This document shows positions 5,859 to 6,766 of a stretch of DNA of 6,766 nt, in pieces. The translations under genes and the position numbers were made by a program. Under the pieces are notes generated by a model that saw only the letters and a program-made list of their open reading frames with translations, was not told where the DNA came from and ran no database searches. Each line of letters begins with the position of its first letter. Position 1 is the stretch's first letter. Origin of the DNA: Lachnospiraceae bacterium. GTDB lineage: Bacteria; Bacillota; Clostridia; Lachnospirales; Lachnospiraceae. The stretch spans positions 450-7,215 of the forward strand of contig DNJW01000356.1 of the NCBI GenBank assembly GCA_003488965.1, given 5' to 3'.

Positions 5859-6443
5859 TTAAGGATTGCAGTGGGGGCAGGGTGAATAACCGGCATCTAG
5901 GATTTTGTCCCTGGAAGTGGTGCGTTCAGAACGGGAATCCTGAGAAATGTCCGGTACATCGGTACAGTTTCCTATATGAAAGAGACCGGAGTCCATATCC
6001 ATAATATAGAGCTGTTCGCCTTCACTGCCGGAGGATGCTTCGTCTAAAGAGGAAGTTACGGCAGTTGTATCCGCGGTATTGTTATTGTCTGTACCGGAAG
6101 CGGGGGCGGAAACATCAGTACCTGCAGTGCTTTCATCGGGCATATCCGGACCGGAAAAATCAGGCGCAGGAGCGCTGCTGGATCCGGAATTGCTCTGTGT
6201 TTCGGAAACGGTTTGCTCAGACTGGGAAAAAGAAGTTCCCGGCAATTCCGCTATGTTGCCGTTTTCGTCATAAGCAAGACGGGATTCCGTGTCTGCAAAA
6301 CCGGCATCTGCCGTTTCGGTTTCGGAATCCTTCCAAAAACGCTGTCCGCTGTATTCTGCATATAATATTATTCCGACCAATGAAACCGAACTGACTAACA
6401 GAAGCCCTAATATAGTAAACAAAATTCTTTTTAATATTTTCAT
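5859..6443 (-). CDS. Membrane-anchored protein with Ser/Thr-rich linker and C-terminal H/C-CxxC module
   Basis: The 194-residue protein starts with a short basic end (Lys2, Lys5, Arg6) and a hydrophobic helix at about 7-29. There is no lipobox, so it is likely a signal anchor with the rest outside the cell. Residues about 36-142 are low-complexity and rich in Ser, Thr, Ala, Asp and Glu. The C-terminal part (145-194) has the pattern FHIGNC (155-160) then GYSPCPHC (185-192). His156, Cys160, Cys189 and Cys192 could bind zinc, as in the small H-x3-C...CxxC modules found at the ends of some secreted or nuclease-related proteins. That comparison is from memory and the role is unknown. AAGGA (6456-6452) lies 8 bases before the ATG. 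The gene precedes the amidase on the same strand with an 83-base gap and has its own strong promoter. Confidence 0.85.
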   Translation of the reverse strand: MKILKRILFTILGLLLVSSVSLVGIILYAEYSGQRFWKDSETETADAGFADTESRLAYDENGNIAELPGTSFSQSEQTVSETQSNSGSSSAPAPDFSGPDMPDESTAGTDVSAPASGTDNNNTADTTAVTSSLDEASSGSEGEQLYIMDMDSGLFHIGNCTDVPDISQDSRSERTTSRDKILDAGYSPCPHCNP

Positions 6444-6476
6444 GTCTTTCGTCCTTAGTGATGTCCATTTTTTTTC

Positions 6477-6505
6477 ATTTTATCATTTTTTAAGAGGTTT
6501 TTCAA
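6477..6505 (-). promoter_or_regulatory. Strong sigma-A promoter for the membrane-anchored protein
   Basis: On the minus strand, TTGAAA (6505-6500) and TAAAAT (6482-6477) are 17 bases apart, and the -10 is preceded by TGA, giving an extended TGn element. Initiation near 6470 gives a leader of about 27 bases. It may also supply read-through transcription of the amidase, since no terminator is evident in the 83-base gap between the two genes. Confidence 0.7.
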
Positions 6506-6538
6506 TCAAAAAAGTATAGTAGGAATCCCAAAAGATAT

Positions 6539-6567
6539 TTGACACTGCTGTTAATCGGTGGCAAAAT
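6539..6567 (+). promoter_or_regulatory. Sigma-A promoter for the HAD phosphatase gene
   Basis: A perfect TTGACA (6539-6544) is followed after 17 bases by CAAAAT (6562-6567), a 4-of-6 match to the -10 consensus strengthened by a TGG (6559-6561) extended element. Transcription would start near 6574 in an A-rich run. It points away from the minus-strand promoter at 6477-6505, and the two are separated by about 33 bases. Confidence 0.6.
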
Positions 6568-6577
6568 AAAAAAAACG

Positions 6578-6601
6578 GCTGCCCGGAATCGGCATAGCAG
6601 C
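6578..6601 (+). promoter_or_regulatory. Leader stem-loop before the HAD phosphatase gene
   Basis: GCTGC (6578-6582) pairs with GCAGC (6597-6601). Inside it CCG (6583-6585) pairs with CGG (6590-6592) around a GAAT loop, leaving a 4-base bulge. The hairpin would sit at the very 5' end of the transcript, a few bases before the ribosome binding site at 6607-6612. A 5' stabilising role is plausible. No T tract follows, so it is not a terminator. Confidence 0.35.
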
Positions 6602-6619
6602 TGGATAGGAGGAATCGGG

Positions 6620-6766
6620 ATGAAAAAATATGAAGCCGTAATTTTTGATTTGGACGGTACATTGCTGAATACGCTGGAGGATTTGAAAAACAGTGTCAAT
6701 TATGCACTGGAAAAGGAAGGGATGCCTGTCCGTTCTCTGGAAGATGAACAAGGAATCGCTTATCAT
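6620..6766 (+). CDS. HAD-family phosphatase, phosphoglycolate phosphatase-like (partial, 3' end outside window)
   Basis: Only the first 49 residues are present. Motif I is FDLDGTLLNT (9-18), in which Asp10 is the expected nucleophile and Asp12 the acid/base of haloacid dehalogenase-type phosphatases. The following helix, EDLKNSVNYALEKEGMP (20-36), is the start of the cap domain and looks like Gph/PGP-type subfamily I members. The substrate cannot be read from the N-terminus, since this group covers phosphoglycolate and many other sugar or nucleotide phosphates. The ATG follows an ideal AGGAGG (6607-6612) by 7 bases, and the gene has its own promoter at 6539-6567. Confidence 0.88.
   Translation, partial: MKKYEAVIFDLDGTLLNTLEDLKNSVNYALEKEGMPVRSLEDEQGIAYH

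Noticed and set aside
6035..6394. Plus-strand open frames opposite the membrane-anchored protein gene
   Set aside because: They are shadows of the repetitive Ser/Thr-rich linker region; the minus-strand gene has a proper promoter, ribosome binding site and anchor helix.
6740..6766. Possible frameshift near the end of the partial HAD gene
   Set aside because: The last residues (EQGIAYH) are unusual for the family, but the reading can still lead into the common VGNG-type segment and the window ends too soon to judge.

Overview
The window looks like chromosomal DNA from a low-to-moderate G+C Gram-positive bacterium, most likely class Clostridia and probably a Lachnospiraceae-type organism. The evidence is the strong AGGAGG-like ribosome binding sites, A-type promoters with 17-bp spacing, the hisS-aspS gene pair, and the style of the stand-alone amidase and other accessory proteins. 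This assignment comes from recalled protein resemblance, not a search.

The first 218 bases hold no convincing gene. They contain a good promoter (123-151) and a short hairpin-bearing leader for a plus-strand run of five genes. First come histidyl-tRNA synthetase (hisS, 219-1481) and aspartyl-tRNA synthetase (aspS, 1501-3288). Then an Sfp-type 4'-phosphopantetheinyl transferase (3319-4080), a 128-residue unknown protein (4116-4502) and a 235-residue, apparently disordered and amphipathic unknown protein (4499-5206). The last two overlap by ATGA. All gaps are 35 bases or less and no internal terminator is visible, so the run can be one transcript. It ends at a perfect 13-bp hairpin (5229-5259).

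Two minus-strand genes converge on the same hairpin. The upstream one (6443-5859) encodes a membrane-anchored protein with a long Ser/Thr/Ala-rich linker and a C-terminal H/C...CxxC module. Below it lies a single-domain zinc N-acetylmuramoyl-L-alanine amidase without a signal peptide (5775-5245). The amidase stop codon lies inside the terminator hairpin. A sequence matching the sigma-K consensus lies just upstream of the amidase, which suggests, without proving, a mother-cell lysis role like that of Bacillus CwlC.

A divergent intergenic region (6444-6619) carries two promoters back to back. One drives the membrane protein leftward. The other drives a HAD-family phosphatase gene rightward, of which only the first 49 codons are inside the window.

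The points most worth a second look are the eukaryote/Bacteroidetes-like HisRS with a shortened anticodon-binding domain, the missing T-box leader, the two coupled unknown genes behind the PPTase, the signal-less amidase with its possible sporulation promoter, and the extracytoplasmic Cys/His module. I did not find a clearly new multi-gene system such as a defence island, mobile element or CRISPR array.
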